Assembly (NCBI RefSeq): GCF_001620055.1
Contig: NZ_LQGY01000037.1
Span: 1-42,405 of the forward strand
Reading direction: 5' to 3'
Source: Agromyces sp. NDB4Y10
GTDB lineage: Bacteria > Actinomycetota > Actinomycetes > Actinomycetales > Microbacteriaceae
DNA length: 42,405 nucleotides
In this document: positions 26,364-36,204 of the stretch, piece by piece
Position numbering within the stretch: the first letter of the stretch is position 1
Layout: every line of letters begins with the position of its first letter
Position numbers and translations under genes: made by a program
Notes under the pieces: model-generated
What the model was told of the DNA's origin: nothing
What the model saw: only the letters and a program-made list of their open reading frames with translations
The model's database searches: none

Positions 26364-27058
26364 CAGGCACCTGCCTTCGCTGCTGCGGCGGCCTCGGCCG
26401 CCTGGGCCTCGGCACGCAGCAGACGGGCCGGGGCGACCTCGTCGTAGTCGAGACCACGACGGGCGGCGACGGCGCGGGGCTCCTCGAGCTGCTTCAGCGC
26501 CTCGACCGTGGCGTGCACGATGTTGATGGTGTTCGACGAACCGAGCGACTTGCTCAGCACGTCGTGGATGCCCGCGCACTCGAGCACGGCGCGGACCGGA
26601 CCACCGGCGATGACACCGGTACCGGGGCCGGCCGGACGCAGGAGGACGACACCGGCGGCCGCCTCGCCCTGCACCGGGTGCGGGATGGACGAACCGACGC
26701 GGGGAACGCGGAAGAAGTTCTTCTTCGCCTCCTCGACGCCCTTCGAGATCGCGGTCGGCACCTCGCGGGCCTTGCCGTAGCCGACGCCCACGAGGCCGTT
26801 GCCGTCGCCCACGACGACGAGCGCCGTGAAGCTGAAGCGGCGGCCGCCCTTGACGACCTTCGACACGCGGTTGATGGTGACGACGCGCTCGAGGAACTGG
26901 CTCTTCTCGGCGTCGCGGTCGCGACGGTCACGGCCCTGGCCGCGGTCGCGGCCGCCACGACGGCCCTCGCGCTCGTTGCGCTGCGGCTCCGAGGAAGCTG
27001 CCGTCTCGACGGGTGCCTCTGCGGTCACCTCGGTCTCCTTCACAGTGTTCTCGCTCAC
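26363..27058 (-). CDS. rpsE: 30S ribosomal protein S5 with Arg/Gly-rich N-terminal extension
   Basis: S5 takes part in decoding accuracy and mRNA unwinding at the entry site. The double-stranded RNA-binding fold and core ([54 protein letters not shown]) are intact. The protein has 231 residues; the first 50 or so form a disordered stretch with repeated Arg, Asp, Gly and Gln, such as [17 protein letters not shown]. The ATG overlaps the rplR stop by four bases. Confidence 0.96.
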   Translation of the reverse strand: MSENTVKETEVTAEAPVETAASSEPQRNEREGRRGGRDRGQGRDRRDRDAEKSQFLERVVTINRVSKVVKGGRRFSFTALVVVGDGNGLVGVGYGKAREVPTAISKGVEEAKKNFFRVPRVGSSIPHPVQGEAAAGVVLLRPAGPGTGVIAGGPVRAVLECAGIHDVLSKSLGSSNTINIVHATVEALKQLEEPRAVAARRGLDYDEVAPARLLRAEAQAAEAAAAAKAGA

Positions 27059-27414
27059 AGGTTCAGCCCTGCCTCTCGCGCTCCGTCGGCGATCGCTGCG
27101 ACACGACCGGCGTACTTGTTGCCGCCGCGGTCGAACACGACCGACTCGATGCCCGCCTGCTTGGCCCGCTCGGCGACGAGCTCGCCGACCTTCTTGGCCT
27201 TGGCGGTCTTGTCACCGTCGAACGCGCGGAGGTCGGCCTCCATGGTCGAGGCGGATGCCACGGTGTGGCCCTTGCTGTCGTCGACGACCTGCACGAAGAC
27301 GTGGCGGGCCGAGCGCGTCACCACGAGACGCGGGCGCAGCTCGGTACCGACGATCTTCTTGCGAAGCCGGGTGTGGCGGCGCGAACGCGCAGCCGACTTG
27401 CTCTTGACGGCCAT
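27055..27414 (-). CDS. rplR: 50S ribosomal protein L18
   Basis: L18 binds 5S rRNA in the central protuberance. The 119-residue protein contains [20 protein letters not shown] and the end [24 protein letters not shown], both typical. It lies two bases after rplF. Confidence 0.97.
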   Translation of the reverse strand: MAVKSKSAARSRRHTRLRKKIVGTELRPRLVVTRSARHVFVQVVDDSKGHTVASASTMEADLRAFDGDKTAKAKKVGELVAERAKQAGIESVVFDRGGNKYAGRVAAIADGAREAGLNL

Positions 27415-27416
27415 GA

Positions 27417-27953
27417 TTACTTACCAGCCTTTCCGGCCTTGCGACGCACGACCTCGCCGGCGTAGCGGATGCCCTTGCCCTTGTAGGGCTCGGGCTTCTT
27501 GATCTTGCGGATGTTGGCGGCGGTCTCGCCGACGGCCTGCTTGTCGATGCCCGAGACGGTGATCTTGTTGTTGCCCTCGACCGTCAGGGTGATGCCGACC
27601 GGCGGCTCGACGGTGACCGGGTGCGAGAAGCCGAGCGCGAACTCGACCGAGGAGCCCTTCTGGGCGACGCGGTATCCGGTGCCGACGATCTCGAGGCCCT
27701 TGGAGTAGCCCTGGGTGACGCCGATGATGTTGTTCGCGATGAGGGTGCGCGTGAGGCCGTGCAGCGAACGCGAGTCGCGCTCGTCGTCGGGGCGGGTGAC
27801 GAGGACCTGGTTCTCCTCGACCTTGACCTCGATGGGCTGCGCCACGGTGAGCGCGAGCTCGCCCTTCGGGCCCTTCACGGTGACGGCGCGGCCGTCGACC
27901 TTCACGTCGACACCGGCGGGGATGTCGATGGGGAGTCGTCCGATTCGTGACAT
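27417..27953 (-). CDS. rplF: 50S ribosomal protein L6
   Basis: L6 lies near the sarcin-ricin loop and factor-binding site. The 178-residue protein starts [21 protein letters not shown] and ends with [24 protein letters not shown], both standard. An in-frame extension upstream overlaps the spacer and is not conserved. Four bases separate it from the rpsH stop. Confidence 0.97.
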   Translation of the reverse strand: MSRIGRLPIDIPAGVDVKVDGRAVTVKGPKGELALTVAQPIEVKVEENQVLVTRPDDERDSRSLHGLTRTLIANNIIGVTQGYSKGLEIVGTGYRVAQKGSSVEFALGFSHPVTVEPPVGITLTVEGNNKITVSGIDKQAVGETAANIRKIKKPEPYKGKGIRYAGEVVRRKAGKAGK

Positions 27954-27957
27954 GGAA

Positions 27958-28356
27958 CTACCACACGTAGGCGAGGACTTCCCCACCCACGCCCTTCTTC
28001 TCGGCCTGGCGGTCGGTGAGCAGACCGCTGGAAGTGGACAGGATCGCGACGCCGAGGCCGCCGAGCACCTTGGGGATCTCGGTCGACTTGGCGTAGACGC
28101 GGAGGCCGGGCTTCGACACGCGCTTGATGCCCGCGATCGAACGCTCGCGGTTCGGGCCGAACTTGAGCTGCAGCGTGAGCGTCTTGCCCACGCGCGCGTC
28201 GGTGACCTCGAAGCCGGCGATGTAGCCCTCGCTCTTGAGGATCTCCGCGATGTGCGCCTTCAGCTTGGAGTGAGGCATCGACACGGAGTCGTGGTGCGCC
28301 GAGTTCGCGTTGCGCAGGCGCGTCAACATGTCAGCGACCGGGTCGGTCATCGTCAT
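27958..28356 (-). CDS. rpsH: 30S ribosomal protein S8
   Basis: S8 binds 16S rRNA and in E. coli represses the spc operon by binding the L5 message. The 132-residue protein starts [18 protein letters not shown] and has [27 protein letters not shown] at the end region. Upstream is TTAGGAA, a good ribosome-binding site. The S14 gene normally found just before it is missing. Confidence 0.97.
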   Translation of the reverse strand: MTMTDPVADMLTRLRNANSAHHDSVSMPHSKLKAHIAEILKSEGYIAGFEVTDARVGKTLTLQLKFGPNRERSIAGIKRVSKPGLRVYAKSTEIPKVLGGLGVAILSTSSGLLTDRQAEKKGVGGEVLAYVW

Positions 28357-28458
28357 GACGGATGTTTCCTAACGTTCACCAGGTTTCAGGACCCGTTACA
28401 CGGGGACTGACCTGTGGTGGTGGCGGGACGCGGTTGCGAACCGCCGGATGCCGGAGCC

Positions 28459-28484
28459 GGCCGGACCTCGGGAGAGGCCCGGCC
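28459..28484 (-). terminator. Hairpin in the rplE-rpsH spacer
   Basis: GGCCGGACCTC pairs with GAGGCCCGGCC around a 4-base loop. The single A/C mismatch on the plus strand becomes a G-U pair in the minus-strand RNA, giving an 11-bp stem. It sits about 25 bases after the rplE stop in the 153-base spacer where rpsN/rpsZ would lie. It could be a partial terminator or a regulatory target. Confidence 0.45.
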
Positions 28485-28509
28485 AGCGGGCACAAACTCG
28501 TAGAGTCTA

Positions 28510-29100
28510 CTACGCGTTGTCGGTCGACTTGAACGGGAAGCCGAGCGCCCTGAGCAGCGCACGACCCTCGTCGTCGGTCTTGGCAGTGGTCACCACGGTG
28601 ATGTCCATGCCGCGGACGCGGTCGATCTTGTCCTGGTCGATCTCGTGGAACACGGACTGCTCCGTGAGACCGAAGGTGTAGTTGCCGTTGCCGTCGAACT
28701 GCGCGTCCGAGAGCCCGCGGAAGTCGCGGATACGGGGCAGCGCGAGCGAGAGCAGGCGGTCGAGGAACTCCCACATGCGGTCGCCGCGCAGCGTCACGTG
28801 GGCGCCGATGGGCTGACCCTCGCGGAGCTTGAACTGGGCGATCGACTTGCGGGCCTTGGTGACCTGCGGCTTCTGACCGGTGATGCGGGTCAGGTCGGCG
28901 ATGGCGCCGTCGATGACCTTGCCGTCACGGGCCGCCTCGCCGACGCCCATGTTCACGACGATCTTCACGAGGCCGGGGACCTGGTGCGGGTTGGCGTAGC
29001 CGTTCGCCTCGGTCAGCGACTTCGTGATCTCGGTCTGGTACTTCTGCTTGAGGCGCGGCTGGATCTTGCCAGCCGGCGCGGCAGTTGCGGTGTCGGTCAT
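28510..29100 (-). CDS. rplE: 50S ribosomal protein L5
   Basis: L5 binds 5S rRNA and contacts P-site tRNA. The 196-residue protein contains the family segments [39 protein letters not shown] and [11 protein letters not shown]. The N-terminus has about 12 extra residues. Its ATG overlaps the rplX stop by one base. Confidence 0.97.
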   Translation of the reverse strand: MTDTATAAPAGKIQPRLKQKYQTEITKSLTEANGYANPHQVPGLVKIVVNMGVGEAARDGKVIDGAIADLTRITGQKPQVTKARKSIAQFKLREGQPIGAHVTLRGDRMWEFLDRLLSLALPRIRDFRGLSDAQFDGNGNYTFGLTEQSVFHEIDQDKIDRVRGMDITVVTTAKTDDEGRALLRALGFPFKSTDNA

Positions 29101-29459
29101 TACAGGTCCTTACCTGACTTCTTCGCGTAGCGGACGCGGACGGTCTTCTCGACGCCGTCCTTCGTCACGGTCTCGTTGCGGAAGCCGACGCGGGTCGGCT
29201 TCTTCGTCTCGGGGTCGACGAGCGCGACGTTCGACACGTGGATCGGAGCCTCGTGGGTCTCGATGCCGCCGGTCTTCGTGCCGCGCTGCGTCTGGCCGAC
29301 GCGCACGTGCTTGGTGACGTAGTTCACGCCCTCGACGACGACGCGGTTCTGGTCGACGAGCACCTCGATGACCTTGCCCTGCTTGCCGCGGTCTCCGCCG
29401 CGAGCCTGGCTGCGGCCCGAGATGACCTGGACGAGGTCGCCCTTCTTGATCTTCGCCAT
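29100..29459 (-). CDS. rplX: 50S ribosomal protein L24
   Basis: L24 initiates 50S assembly and lies near the tunnel exit. The KOW motif is at the N-terminus ([28 protein letters not shown]), followed by [20 protein letters not shown]. The 119 residues are about 15 more than in E. coli. It starts two bases after rplN. Confidence 0.97.
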   Translation of the reverse strand: MAKIKKGDLVQVISGRSQARGGDRGKQGKVIEVLVDQNRVVVEGVNYVTKHVRVGQTQRGTKTGGIETHEAPIHVSNVALVDPETKKPTRVGFRNETVTKDGVEKTVRVRYAKKSGKDL

Positions 29460-29461
29460 GG

Positions 29462-29830
29462 TTACAGCACCTCCGGCGCCAGCGAGATGATCTTCATGAA
29501 CTTCTTGTCGCGGAGCTCCCGGCCGACCGGCCCGAAGATGCGGGTGCCACGGGGGTCACCGTCGTTCTTGAGGATCACCGCGGCGTTCTCGTCGAACTTG
29601 ATGTAGGAGCCGTCGGGACGACGGGTCTCCTTCACGGTGCGGACGACGACGGCCTTGACCACGTCGCCCTTCTTCACGTTGCCGCCAGGGATCGCGTCCT
29701 TGACGGTGGCGACGATGACGTCGCCGAGGCCCGCGTAGCGGCGGCTGGAGCCACCGAGCACGCGGATGGTGAGCAGCTCCTTGGCACCCGTGTTGTCGGC
29801 GACCTTGAGCCGGGATTCCTGCTGAATCAC
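29462..29830 (-). CDS. rplN: 50S ribosomal protein L14
   Basis: L14 forms an intersubunit bridge and is the docking site of RsfS. The 122-residue protein starts [20 protein letters not shown] and is standard throughout ([20 protein letters not shown]). The start is a GTG with AGAAGGAG-type sequence upstream. Confidence 0.98.
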   Translation of the reverse strand: MIQQESRLKVADNTGAKELLTIRVLGGSSRRYAGLGDVIVATVKDAIPGGNVKKGDVVKAVVVRTVKETRRPDGSYIKFDENAAVILKNDGDPRGTRIFGPVGRELRDKKFMKIISLAPEVL

Positions 29831-29863
29831 TTCGTACTCCTTCTGAGAGGCAAGCCCTGGGGC

Positions 29864-30178
29864 TTACTTGGCCTTCTCGACGATCTCGACGAGGCGCCAC
29901 CGCTTGGTGGCGCTGAGCGGGCGGGTCTCGGAGATCACGACGAGGTCGCCGATGCCGGCGGTGTTCTGCTCGTCGTGCGCCTTGACCTTCGAGGTACGGC
30001 GGATGACCTTGCCGTACAGCGGGTGCTTCACGCGGTCCTCGACCTCGACGACGATGGTCTTCTCCATCTTGTCGCTGACGACGTAGCCACGGCGGACCTT
30101 GCGGTAGCCGCGGGCGTCGGCGTCCTTGACGTCGTGCTCGGCCGACTCGTGGCCCTTCGTCTCCTTGGCGGTTGCCAT
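29864..30178 (-). CDS. rpsQ: 30S ribosomal protein S17
   Basis: S17 is a primary 16S rRNA-binding OB-fold protein. The core starts around residue 26 ([25 protein letters not shown] in two parts) and includes [19 protein letters not shown] and [16 protein letters not shown]. The protein has 104 residues, about 20 more than E. coli S17 because of a charged N-terminal extension ([17 protein letters not shown]). It starts two bases after the rpmC stop. Confidence 0.96.
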   Translation of the reverse strand: MATAKETKGHESAEHDVKDADARGYRKVRRGYVVSDKMEKTIVVEVEDRVKHPLYGKVIRRTSKVKAHDEQNTAGIGDLVVISETRPLSATKRWRLVEIVEKAK

Positions 30179-30180
30179 GA

Positions 30181-30504
30181 CTAGGCCTCCTTCGTCTCTG
30201 CGGCCTCAGCCGTGGCATCCGCCTCGGCCTTGGCCTTCTTGGTCTTCTTGGCCGGGGCGGCGGGCGCCTCGACCGGAGCCGGCGTCGCACGGATGCCGAG
30301 CTCGCGCTCACGGATGACCGTGTAGATGCGAGCGATGTCGCGCTTCACGGCACGCAGGCGGCCGTGGCTCTCGAGCTGTCCGGTGGCGGCCTGGAAGCGG
30401 AGGTTGAACAGCTCCTCCTTGGCCTTCTTGAGCTCGTCGACGAGACGCTCGTCCTCGAAGGTGTCGAGCTCGACGACAGCGAGCTCCTTGGATCCGACGG
30501 CCAT
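30181..30504 (-). CDS. rpmC: 50S ribosomal protein L29 with Ala/Lys/Glu C-terminal tail
   Basis: L29 surrounds the exit tunnel and helps dock trigger factor and SRP. The helical core ends with [21 protein letters not shown], preceded by [20 protein letters not shown]. About 35 residues rich in Ala, Lys, Glu and Pro follow, giving 107 residues against about 63-75 in most bacteria. The ATG overlaps the rplP stop by one base. Confidence 0.95.
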   Translation of the reverse strand: MAVGSKELAVVELDTFEDERLVDELKKAKEELFNLRFQAATGQLESHGRLRAVKRDIARIYTVIRERELGIRATPAPVEAPAAPAKKTKKAKAEADATAEAAETKEA

Positions 30505-30923
30505 TATGCGTCGCCCTCCTCGCGCTTGATGATGCGTGCCTTGAGGGGCAGCTTGTGGATGGCACGGGTCAGGGCCTCGCGAGCGAGTTCCTCGGAGACG
30601 CCCGAGACCTCGAAGAGGACGCGACCCGGCTTGACGTTGGCGACCCACCACTCGGGCGAACCCTTACCGGAACCCATGCGGGTCTCGGCCGGCTTCTTCG
30701 TGAGCGGACGGTCGGGGTAGATGTTGATCCACACCTTGCCGCCTCGCTTGATGTGACGCGTCATGGCGATACGAGCGGACTCGATCTGACGGTTGGTCAC
30801 GTAGGCGGGGCTCAGGGCCTGGATGCCGAACTCGCCGAAGGTGACCTTCGTGCCGCCGGTGGCCTGGCCCGAACGGCCGGGGTGGTGCTGCTTGCGGTAC
30901 TTGACTCGACGGGGAATCAACAT
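30504..30923 (-). CDS. rplP: 50S ribosomal protein L16
   Basis: L16 contacts the tRNA elbow and the A-site region and is needed for a late step of 50S assembly. The 139-residue protein starts [20 protein letters not shown] and contains [19 protein letters not shown] and [20 protein letters not shown], all typical. It is two bases from rpsC. Confidence 0.98.
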   Translation of the reverse strand: MLIPRRVKYRKQHHPGRSGQATGGTKVTFGEFGIQALSPAYVTNRQIESARIAMTRHIKRGGKVWINIYPDRPLTKKPAETRMGSGKGSPEWWVANVKPGRVLFEVSGVSEELAREALTRAIHKLPLKARIIKREEGDA

Positions 30924-30925
30924 GG

Positions 30926-31675
30926 TTATGCCTCAACTCCTGCGGCCGCCGGCTCCTGCGAACGGGGCGCACGACGGGGACGGTCACTGCGCTCGCGCGA
31001 CGGCTTCTGGGAGGCCTGCTCGCGGGCGAGTTCCTTGTTGGTGATGTCGCCCTTGTAGATCCAGACCTTCACGCCGATGCGGCCGAAGGTGGTCTTGGCC
31101 TCGTAGAAGCCGTAGTCGATGTTCGCGCGGAGCGTGTGCAGCGGCACGCGACCCTCGCGGTAGAACTCCGACCGGCTCATCTCGGCACCGCCGAGGCGGC
31201 CCGACACCTGGATCCGGACGCCCTTGGCGCCGGCGCGCTGCGCGCCCTGCAGGCCCTTGCGCATCGCGCGGCGGAAGGCCACGCGGGCGGAGAGCTGCTC
31301 GGCGATGCCCTGCGCGACGAGCTGGGCGTCGGCCTCGGGGTTCTTCACCTCGAGGATGTTGAGCTGGATCTGCTTGCCGGTGAGCTTCTCGAGGTCGGCG
31401 CGGATGCGCTCGGCCTCGGCGCCGCGGCGGCCGATCACGATGCCGGGACGCGCCGTGTGGATGTCCACGCGGACGCGGTCGCGGGTGCGCTCGATCTCGA
31501 TGCGCGAGACACCGGCGCGGTCGAGCGACGTCTGGAGCAGGCGACGGATCTTGACATCCTCGGCGAGGTAGTCGGCGTAGCGCTGACCGGGCTTCGTCGA
31601 GTCGGAGAACCACCGCGACACGTGGTCGGTGGTGATGCCGAGACGGAAGCCGTACGGGTTGACCTTCTGACCCAT
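30926..31675 (-). CDS. rpsC: 30S ribosomal protein S3
   Basis: S3 forms the mRNA entry tunnel with S4 and S5. The protein starts [20 protein letters not shown]. It has the KH domain loop [15 protein letters not shown] and the C-terminal domain [20 protein letters not shown] tail of about 30 residues rich in Arg, Ser and Pro ([17 protein letters not shown]) closes the 249-residue protein. The ATG overlaps the rplV stop by one base. Confidence 0.97.
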   Translation of the reverse strand: MGQKVNPYGFRLGITTDHVSRWFSDSTKPGQRYADYLAEDVKIRRLLQTSLDRAGVSRIEIERTRDRVRVDIHTARPGIVIGRRGAEAERIRADLEKLTGKQIQLNILEVKNPEADAQLVAQGIAEQLSARVAFRRAMRKGLQGAQRAGAKGVRIQVSGRLGGAEMSRSEFYREGRVPLHTLRANIDYGFYEAKTTFGRIGVKVWIYKGDITNKELAREQASQKPSRERSDRPRRAPRSQEPAAAGVEA

Positions 31676-32040
31676 TACTTCGTACCCTCCTCGGGCGTGC
31701 CGAGCACGACGGTGATGTGGCTCGTGCGCTTGTTGATGCGGAAGGCACGACCCTGCGCGCGCGGCTGGAATCGCTTGAGGGTGGTGCCCTCGTCGACGAA
31801 TGCGCGCTTGACGTAGAGGTCCTGCTCGTCCAGGTGGGTGTTCGTGGCATCGGCCTTGACGCGAGCGTTCGCGATGGCCGAGGCGACGAGCTTGTACACC
31901 GGCTCGCTCGCACCCTGGGGGGCGAACTTCAGGATGGCCAGGGCCTCCTGTGCCTGCTTGCCGCGGATCAGGTTGACGACGCGGCGGGCCTTCATGGGGG
32001 TCACGCGGATGTGACGCACGCGTGCGATCGACTCCACCAT
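31675..32040 (-). CDS. rplV: 50S ribosomal protein L22
   Basis: L22 lines the peptide tunnel with a long beta-hairpin. The 121-residue protein has [20 protein letters not shown] near the start and the tunnel hairpin [19 protein letters not shown] near the end. No deletion of the macrolide-resistance type is seen in the hairpin. It starts 25 bases after rpsS. Confidence 0.97.
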   Translation of the reverse strand: MVESIARVRHIRVTPMKARRVVNLIRGKQAQEALAILKFAPQGASEPVYKLVASAIANARVKADATNTHLDEQDLYVKRAFVDEGTTLKRFQPRAQGRAFRINKRTSHITVVLGTPEEGTK

Positions 32041-32065
32041 TTCTCTCCTCCTTCACGCCACCGCG

Positions 32066-32347
32066 TCAGCGGCGGCGGCCCTTCTTGTCGTCCTTCACGT
32101 GTCCACGGAAGGTGCGGGTGGGCGCGAACTCGCCGAGCTTGTGACCCACCATGGTCTCGGTGACGAACACCGGGATGTGCTTGCGGCCGTCGTGCACGGC
32201 GATCGTGTGGCCGAGCATGGCCGGGACGATCATCGAGCGACGCGACCACGTCTTGATGACGTTCTTCGAACCCGCTTCGTTCTGCGCGGCGACCTTGCGA
32301 AGCAGGTGCTCGTCGACGAAGGGGCCCTTCTTGAGGCTGCGAGGCAT
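32066..32347 (-). CDS. rpsS: 30S ribosomal protein S19
   Basis: S19 lies in the 30S head next to S13. The 93-residue protein starts [19 protein letters not shown] and contains [20 protein letters not shown] and [16 protein letters not shown], all conserved. Confidence 0.98.
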   Translation of the reverse strand: MPRSLKKGPFVDEHLLRKVAAQNEAGSKNVIKTWSRRSMIVPAMLGHTIAVHDGRKHIPVFVTETMVGHKLGEFAPTRTFRGHVKDDKKGRRR

Positions 32348-32362
32348 CTTCTCTTACTCCTA

Positions 32363-33199
<837 letters not shown>

Positions 33200-33218
33200 A
33201 GTGAGTTTCCTCTGCTCC

Positions 33219-33521
33219 TTAGCCGACAGCCGTGAAGATGTCGATCGAGCCGGACTTGAGGGTGACGATCGCGCGCTTGGTGTCCTTGCGCTTGCCGATG
33301 CCGAAGCGCGTGCGACGCGTCTTGCCCTGGCGGTTCAGGGTGTTGATCGAGGCGACCTGGACGTTGAAGATCTTCTCGATCGCGAGCTTGATCTCGGTCT
33401 TGTTCGCACGGGGGTCCACGATGAACGTGTACTTGCCCTCGTCGATCAGGTTGTAGCTCTTCTCAGAGACGACCGGCGCGATGATGATGTCGCGCGGGTC
33501 CTTGTTGTGCGCGGCGCTCAT
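33219..33521 (-). CDS. rplW: 50S ribosomal protein L23
   Basis: L23 is the tunnel-exit docking site for trigger factor and SRP. The 100-residue protein has [20 protein letters not shown] and [20 protein letters not shown], both standard. Its ATG overlaps the rplD stop by four bases. Confidence 0.97.
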   Translation of the reverse strand: MSAAHNKDPRDIIIAPVVSEKSYNLIDEGKYTFIVDPRANKTEIKLAIEKIFNVQVASINTLNRQGKTRRTRFGIGKRKDTKRAIVTLKSGSIDIFTAVG

Positions 33522-34171
33522 GCGGAGACCTCTTCCTTCTTCGCCGTCTTCGCGGCGATGAACGCCTCGAGCGCGGCCTGGCTGAAGACGATGTCGTCGG
33601 CGACGAGCACGTCGTAGGCGTTCAGCTGGTCGACCGGCAGGACGTGCACGGTCGGGATGTTGCGCACGACGCGCTCCGACAGCTCCTCGTCGCGGGTGAG
33701 GACGACGAGCTGGTGCTTCGACGGCGAGATGCCGGCGAGGAGCGCCACGGCGTCCTTCGTCTTGGGGGTGTCGCTCGCGAACGAGGTGACCGCGTGGACG
33801 CGGCCGCCGCGGGCCCGGTCGGAGAGGGCGCCGAGCAGGGCTGCGGCGATCATCTTCTTGGGGGTGCGCTGCGAGTAGTCGCGCGGCTGCGGGCCGTGGA
33901 CGACGCCACCGCCGGTCATGTGCGGCGCGCGGATCGAGCCCTGGCGGGCGCGGCCCGTGCCCTTCTGCTTGAAGGGCTTGCGGCCGGCGCCGGAGACCTC
34001 GCCGCGGCGCTTGGTCTTGTGCGTGCCCTGGCGCGCGGCGGCGAGCTGGGCGACGACGACCTGGTGGATGAGCGGCACGTTCGTCTGCGCGTCGAAGAGC
34101 TCGGCGGGCAGCTCGGCCGTACCGGCCTTCTTACCGGTGACGTCGAGGACGTCGATGGTGGGGGCGGCCAT
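33518..34171 (-). CDS. rplD: 50S ribosomal protein L4
   Basis: L4 reaches into the exit tunnel and in E. coli represses the S10 operon by binding its leader. The tunnel loop is intact ([20 protein letters not shown], then [16 protein letters not shown]). The 217-residue protein lies two bases after rplC. The operon here has a long structured leader, but whether L4 binds it is not known. Confidence 0.97.
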   Translation of the reverse strand: MAAPTIDVLDVTGKKAGTAELPAELFDAQTNVPLIHQVVVAQLAAARQGTHKTKRRGEVSGAGRKPFKQKGTGRARQGSIRAPHMTGGGVVHGPQPRDYSQRTPKKMIAAALLGALSDRARGGRVHAVTSFASDTPKTKDAVALLAGISPSKHQLVVLTRDEELSERVVRNIPTVHVLPVDQLNAYDVLVADDIVFSQAALEAFIAAKTAKKEEVSA

Positions 34172-34173
34172 GG

Positions 34174-34830
34174 TCAGGCTCCCTTCACAGCGTTGCGGAC
34201 GAACACGAGACGGCCGCGCGCACCGGGGACGGCGCCCTTGACGAGCAGCAGGCCCTTCTCGGCGTCGACCGCGTGCACGCGGAGGTTGAGGACGGTCACG
34301 CGCTCGCCGCCCATGCGGCCGGCCATGCGCATGCCCTTGAAGACGCGGCTCGGGGTCGACGAGGCGCCGATCGAACCGGGCTTGCGGTGGTTGCGGTGCG
34401 CACCGTGCGACGCGGAGACGCCCGCGAAGTTGTGGCGCTTCATGACACCGGCGAAGCCCTTGCCCTTGGAGGTGCCGACGACGTCGACCAGCTGGCCGGC
34501 CTCGAAGGTGCCGTCGACCGTGAGCTCCTGGCCGAGCGAGTACTCGGCGGCGTCAGCGGTGCGGATCTCGGTGACGTGGCGGCGCGGGGTCACGCCGGCG
34601 GCGTCGAAGTGGCCGGTGAGCGGCTTGGTGACCTTGCGCGGGTCGATGGCGCCCGCGGCGATCTGGATGGCGGTGTAGCCGTCCTTCTCGGGGGTGCGGA
34701 GCTGCGTGACCACGTTGGGGGCGATCTCGATGACGGTGACCGGGATGAGCTTGTTGTTCTCGTCCCACACCTGGGTCATGCCGAGCTTGGTGCCGAGCAG
34801 ACCCTTCACGTTCTTGGTAGTGGCGGACAT
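34174..34830 (-). CDS. rplC: 50S ribosomal protein L3
   Basis: L3 is an early assembly protein reaching to the peptidyl transferase centre. The 218-residue protein begins with [20 protein letters not shown] and has [19 protein letters not shown] and [20 protein letters not shown]. The methylated glutamine of E. coli corresponds to a region near this last motif. The ATG start lies eight bases after rpsJ; longer open frames upstream overlap rpsJ and were rejected. Confidence 0.97.
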   Translation of the reverse strand: MSATTKNVKGLLGTKLGMTQVWDENNKLIPVTVIEIAPNVVTQLRTPEKDGYTAIQIAAGAIDPRKVTKPLTGHFDAAGVTPRRHVTEIRTADAAEYSLGQELTVDGTFEAGQLVDVVGTSKGKGFAGVMKRHNFAGVSASHGAHRNHRKPGSIGASSTPSRVFKGMRMAGRMGGERVTVLNLRVHAVDAEKGLLLVKGAVPGARGRLVFVRNAVKGA

Positions 34831-34838
34831 GTCGTACC

Positions 34839-35147
34839 TCAGAGCTTGATCTCGATGTTGACGTCGGCCGGAAGGTCGAGACGCATGAGCGAGTCGACGG
34901 CCTTGGGCGTCGGGTCCACGATGTCGATCAGGCGCTTGTGGGTGCGCATCTCGAAGTGCTCGCGGCTGTCCTTGTACTTGTGGGGCGAACGGATGACGCA
35001 CACCACGTTCTTCTCGGTCGGAAGCGGCACGGGGCCGACGACCGTGGCGCCCGCGCGGGTCACCGTGTCGACGATCTTGCGCGCCGAGGTGTCGATGACC
35101 TCGTGGTCATACGACTTCAGTCGAATGCGGATCTTCTGTCCCGCCAT
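34839..35147 (-). CDS. rpsJ: 30S ribosomal protein S10 (NusE)
   Basis: S10 is a 30S head protein and, with NusB, part of antitermination complexes. The 102-residue protein starts [20 protein letters not shown], the conserved N-terminus, with AGAGAG upstream. An in-frame GTG start seven codons earlier is rejected. It is the first gene of the S10-spc transcription unit and is preceded by a leader of about 370 bases. Confidence 0.97.
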   Translation of the reverse strand: MAGQKIRIRLKSYDHEVIDTSARKIVDTVTRAGATVVGPVPLPTEKNVVCVIRSPHKYKDSREHFEMRTHKRLIDIVDPTPKAVDSLMRLDLPADVNIEIKL

Positions 35148-35516
35148 TGCTGACTCTCTCTCTGTCAAGGCGTCTTACCCCTTCCGAGGGCATCGGACGC
35201 CGCGTAGCTACTCCGTGTGAAGCACCACTGTTCTTCTGTCAAAGGCCGGTGATCGAGCCTGTCGAAGCCACCCCGCTGACGCGGTGGCCTCGGCACGCTC
35301 GACCTTCGAACCCCACCGACCCCCGCGCTCGGGCGTGTCGCACTCGCGCGTTCGGGCATGGCGGACCCATGCTCGAAGTGGTTGTCGGTTGTGTGTCCTG
35401 CTGCCCGCGGCCTAGCCTGACCCGTACTCGCCCATCTGGGCCTTCCGGTGGCTATGCACTGCCTGGCAGTGATTCGAACGGCACGCAGCAAGGCACGCCG
35501 TTCGAAATGTTGAACT
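35148..35516 (-). promoter_or_regulatory. Long structured leader of the S10 operon
   Basis: No conserved gene is found in this stretch. In transcription order it contains a 10-bp stem TTCGAACGGC/GCCGTTCGAA with 14-base loop (35473-35506), a 5-bp stem CACTG/CAGTG (35457-35471), a 6-bp stem GCATGG/CCATGC (35356-35372) and a palindromic-repeat remnant (35247-35305). A leader this long before rpsJ suggests regulation by a ribosomal protein or by antitermination, but no known leader motif is recognised. Confidence 0.5.
35247..35305. repeat. Degenerate palindromic repeat, copy D (S10 leader)
   Basis: The segment starts CCGGTGATCGAGCCTGTCGA, combining the start of the cloverleaf family with the TCGAGCCTGTCGA word seen in the secY leader. 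GCCACC and GGTGGC enclose a CCGC-TGAC-GCGG hairpin, and GGT-TCGAGC-like ends pair with GCTCGACC. It is a decayed or mixed member of the family. Confidence 0.5.
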
Positions 35517-35521
35517 AGAAG

Positions 35522-35550
35522 AGTTTGCCACAGCGGCCGCGTGCGTGCAA
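35522..35550 (-). promoter_or_regulatory. Promoter of the S10 operon
   Basis: On the minus strand TTGCAC (35545-35550) is followed after 17 bases by CAAACT (35522-35527), which keeps the A2 and T6 of a -10 box. The predicted start is near 35515, right before the large hairpin of the leader. The position ahead of rpsJ and the exact spacing support it. Confidence 0.5.
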
Positions 35551-35660
35551 CCCGGGCGTGTCGCGCCCCGCCGGCTCACTGCGACCTCCCAGCCGAGCGG
35601 ATGCCGCGCACCTCGCGCCGTGGTGGAATCGGATGGGGAACCGCCCGACAGGAGGACGCG

Positions 35661-36137
35661 ATGAGCGAGCAGACGACCGAGCACGTGCACCAGGTGAGCG
35701 AGCGGATCGGACCGGGCAGTGTCTCGGTCGCCCGCGTCGCCCCGCGGCGATACGTGGGCCTCAACGAGAAGGGCGCGACCGTGCAGATCGGCGGCGCCGA
35801 GCTCGAGGGCGAGCACTTCACCCCGGGCGAGCTGCTGAAGCTCGCGCTGGCCGGCTGCGTGGGCCTCAGCGTCGACCGGGTGGCCTCCCGGCGCCTCGGC
35901 GACGACTTCGAGATGACGGTGTGGGCCCACGGCAGTTCCGACGCGGAGTCCAACCGCTACCAGCGCATCGCGGAGGAGGTCCTCGTGGACCTGTCCATGC
36001 TCGAGCCGGACGACCGCGCCAAGCTCGTGGGCATCATGGCCCGGGCGATCGAGAAGGGCTGCACGGTGGGCCGGAGCGTCGAGGGCGCCATCGACGTCGA
36101 CACCGAGATCGACGGGACCCACCTCCCGGCGCACTGA
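35661..36137 (+). CDS. OsmC-family protein
   Basis: The 158-residue protein has the OsmC/Ohr fold pattern: VGLNEKGATVQIGGAE, then FTPGELLKLALAGCVGLSVDRVA with one cysteine on the long helix, and a second cysteine in AIEKGCTVGRSVEG. Two such cysteines are the peroxidatic pair of OsmC/Ohr thiol peroxidases, so reduction of organic hydroperoxides is likely but not proven. The start is ATG with GGAGG. It is inserted in opposite direction between tuf and rpsJ. Its promoter, in the 110 bases after the S10 promoter, is not clear. Confidence 0.85.
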   Translation: MSEQTTEHVHQVSERIGPGSVSVARVAPRRYVGLNEKGATVQIGGAELEGEHFTPGELLKLALAGCVGLSVDRVASRRLGDDFEMTVWAHGSSDAESNRYQRIAEEVLVDLSMLEPDDRAKLVGIMARAIEKGCTVGRSVEGAIDVDTEIDGTHLPAH

Positions 36138-36151
36138 CCGCGGACACGACG

Positions 36152-36181
36152 AAGGGGGCCGGGCCGAAGCCCGACCCCCTT
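36152..36181. terminator. Bidirectional terminator between OsmC gene and tuf
   Basis: AAGGGGGCCGGGC pairs with GCCCGACCCCCTT over 13 positions. In the minus-strand RNA the only mismatch becomes a U-G pair and the loop is UUCG closed by C-G, the extra-stable tetraloop. The tuf transcript therefore ends in a 13-bp stem. In the plus direction it can end the OsmC transcript, with one mismatch. Confidence 0.8.
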
Positions 36182-36204
36182 CTGAGGTCGCTGTCGCGGA
36201 GACC

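Noticed and set aside
35457..35506. Possible tRNA, because of a GATTCGAA T-loop-like sequence
   Set aside because: No acceptor or anticodon stem can be built; the sequence is part of two hairpins.
35147..35518. Plus-strand open frame in the S10 leader
   Set aside because: No ribosome-binding site, no domain, and composition differs from true genes; the region is better explained as a structured leader.
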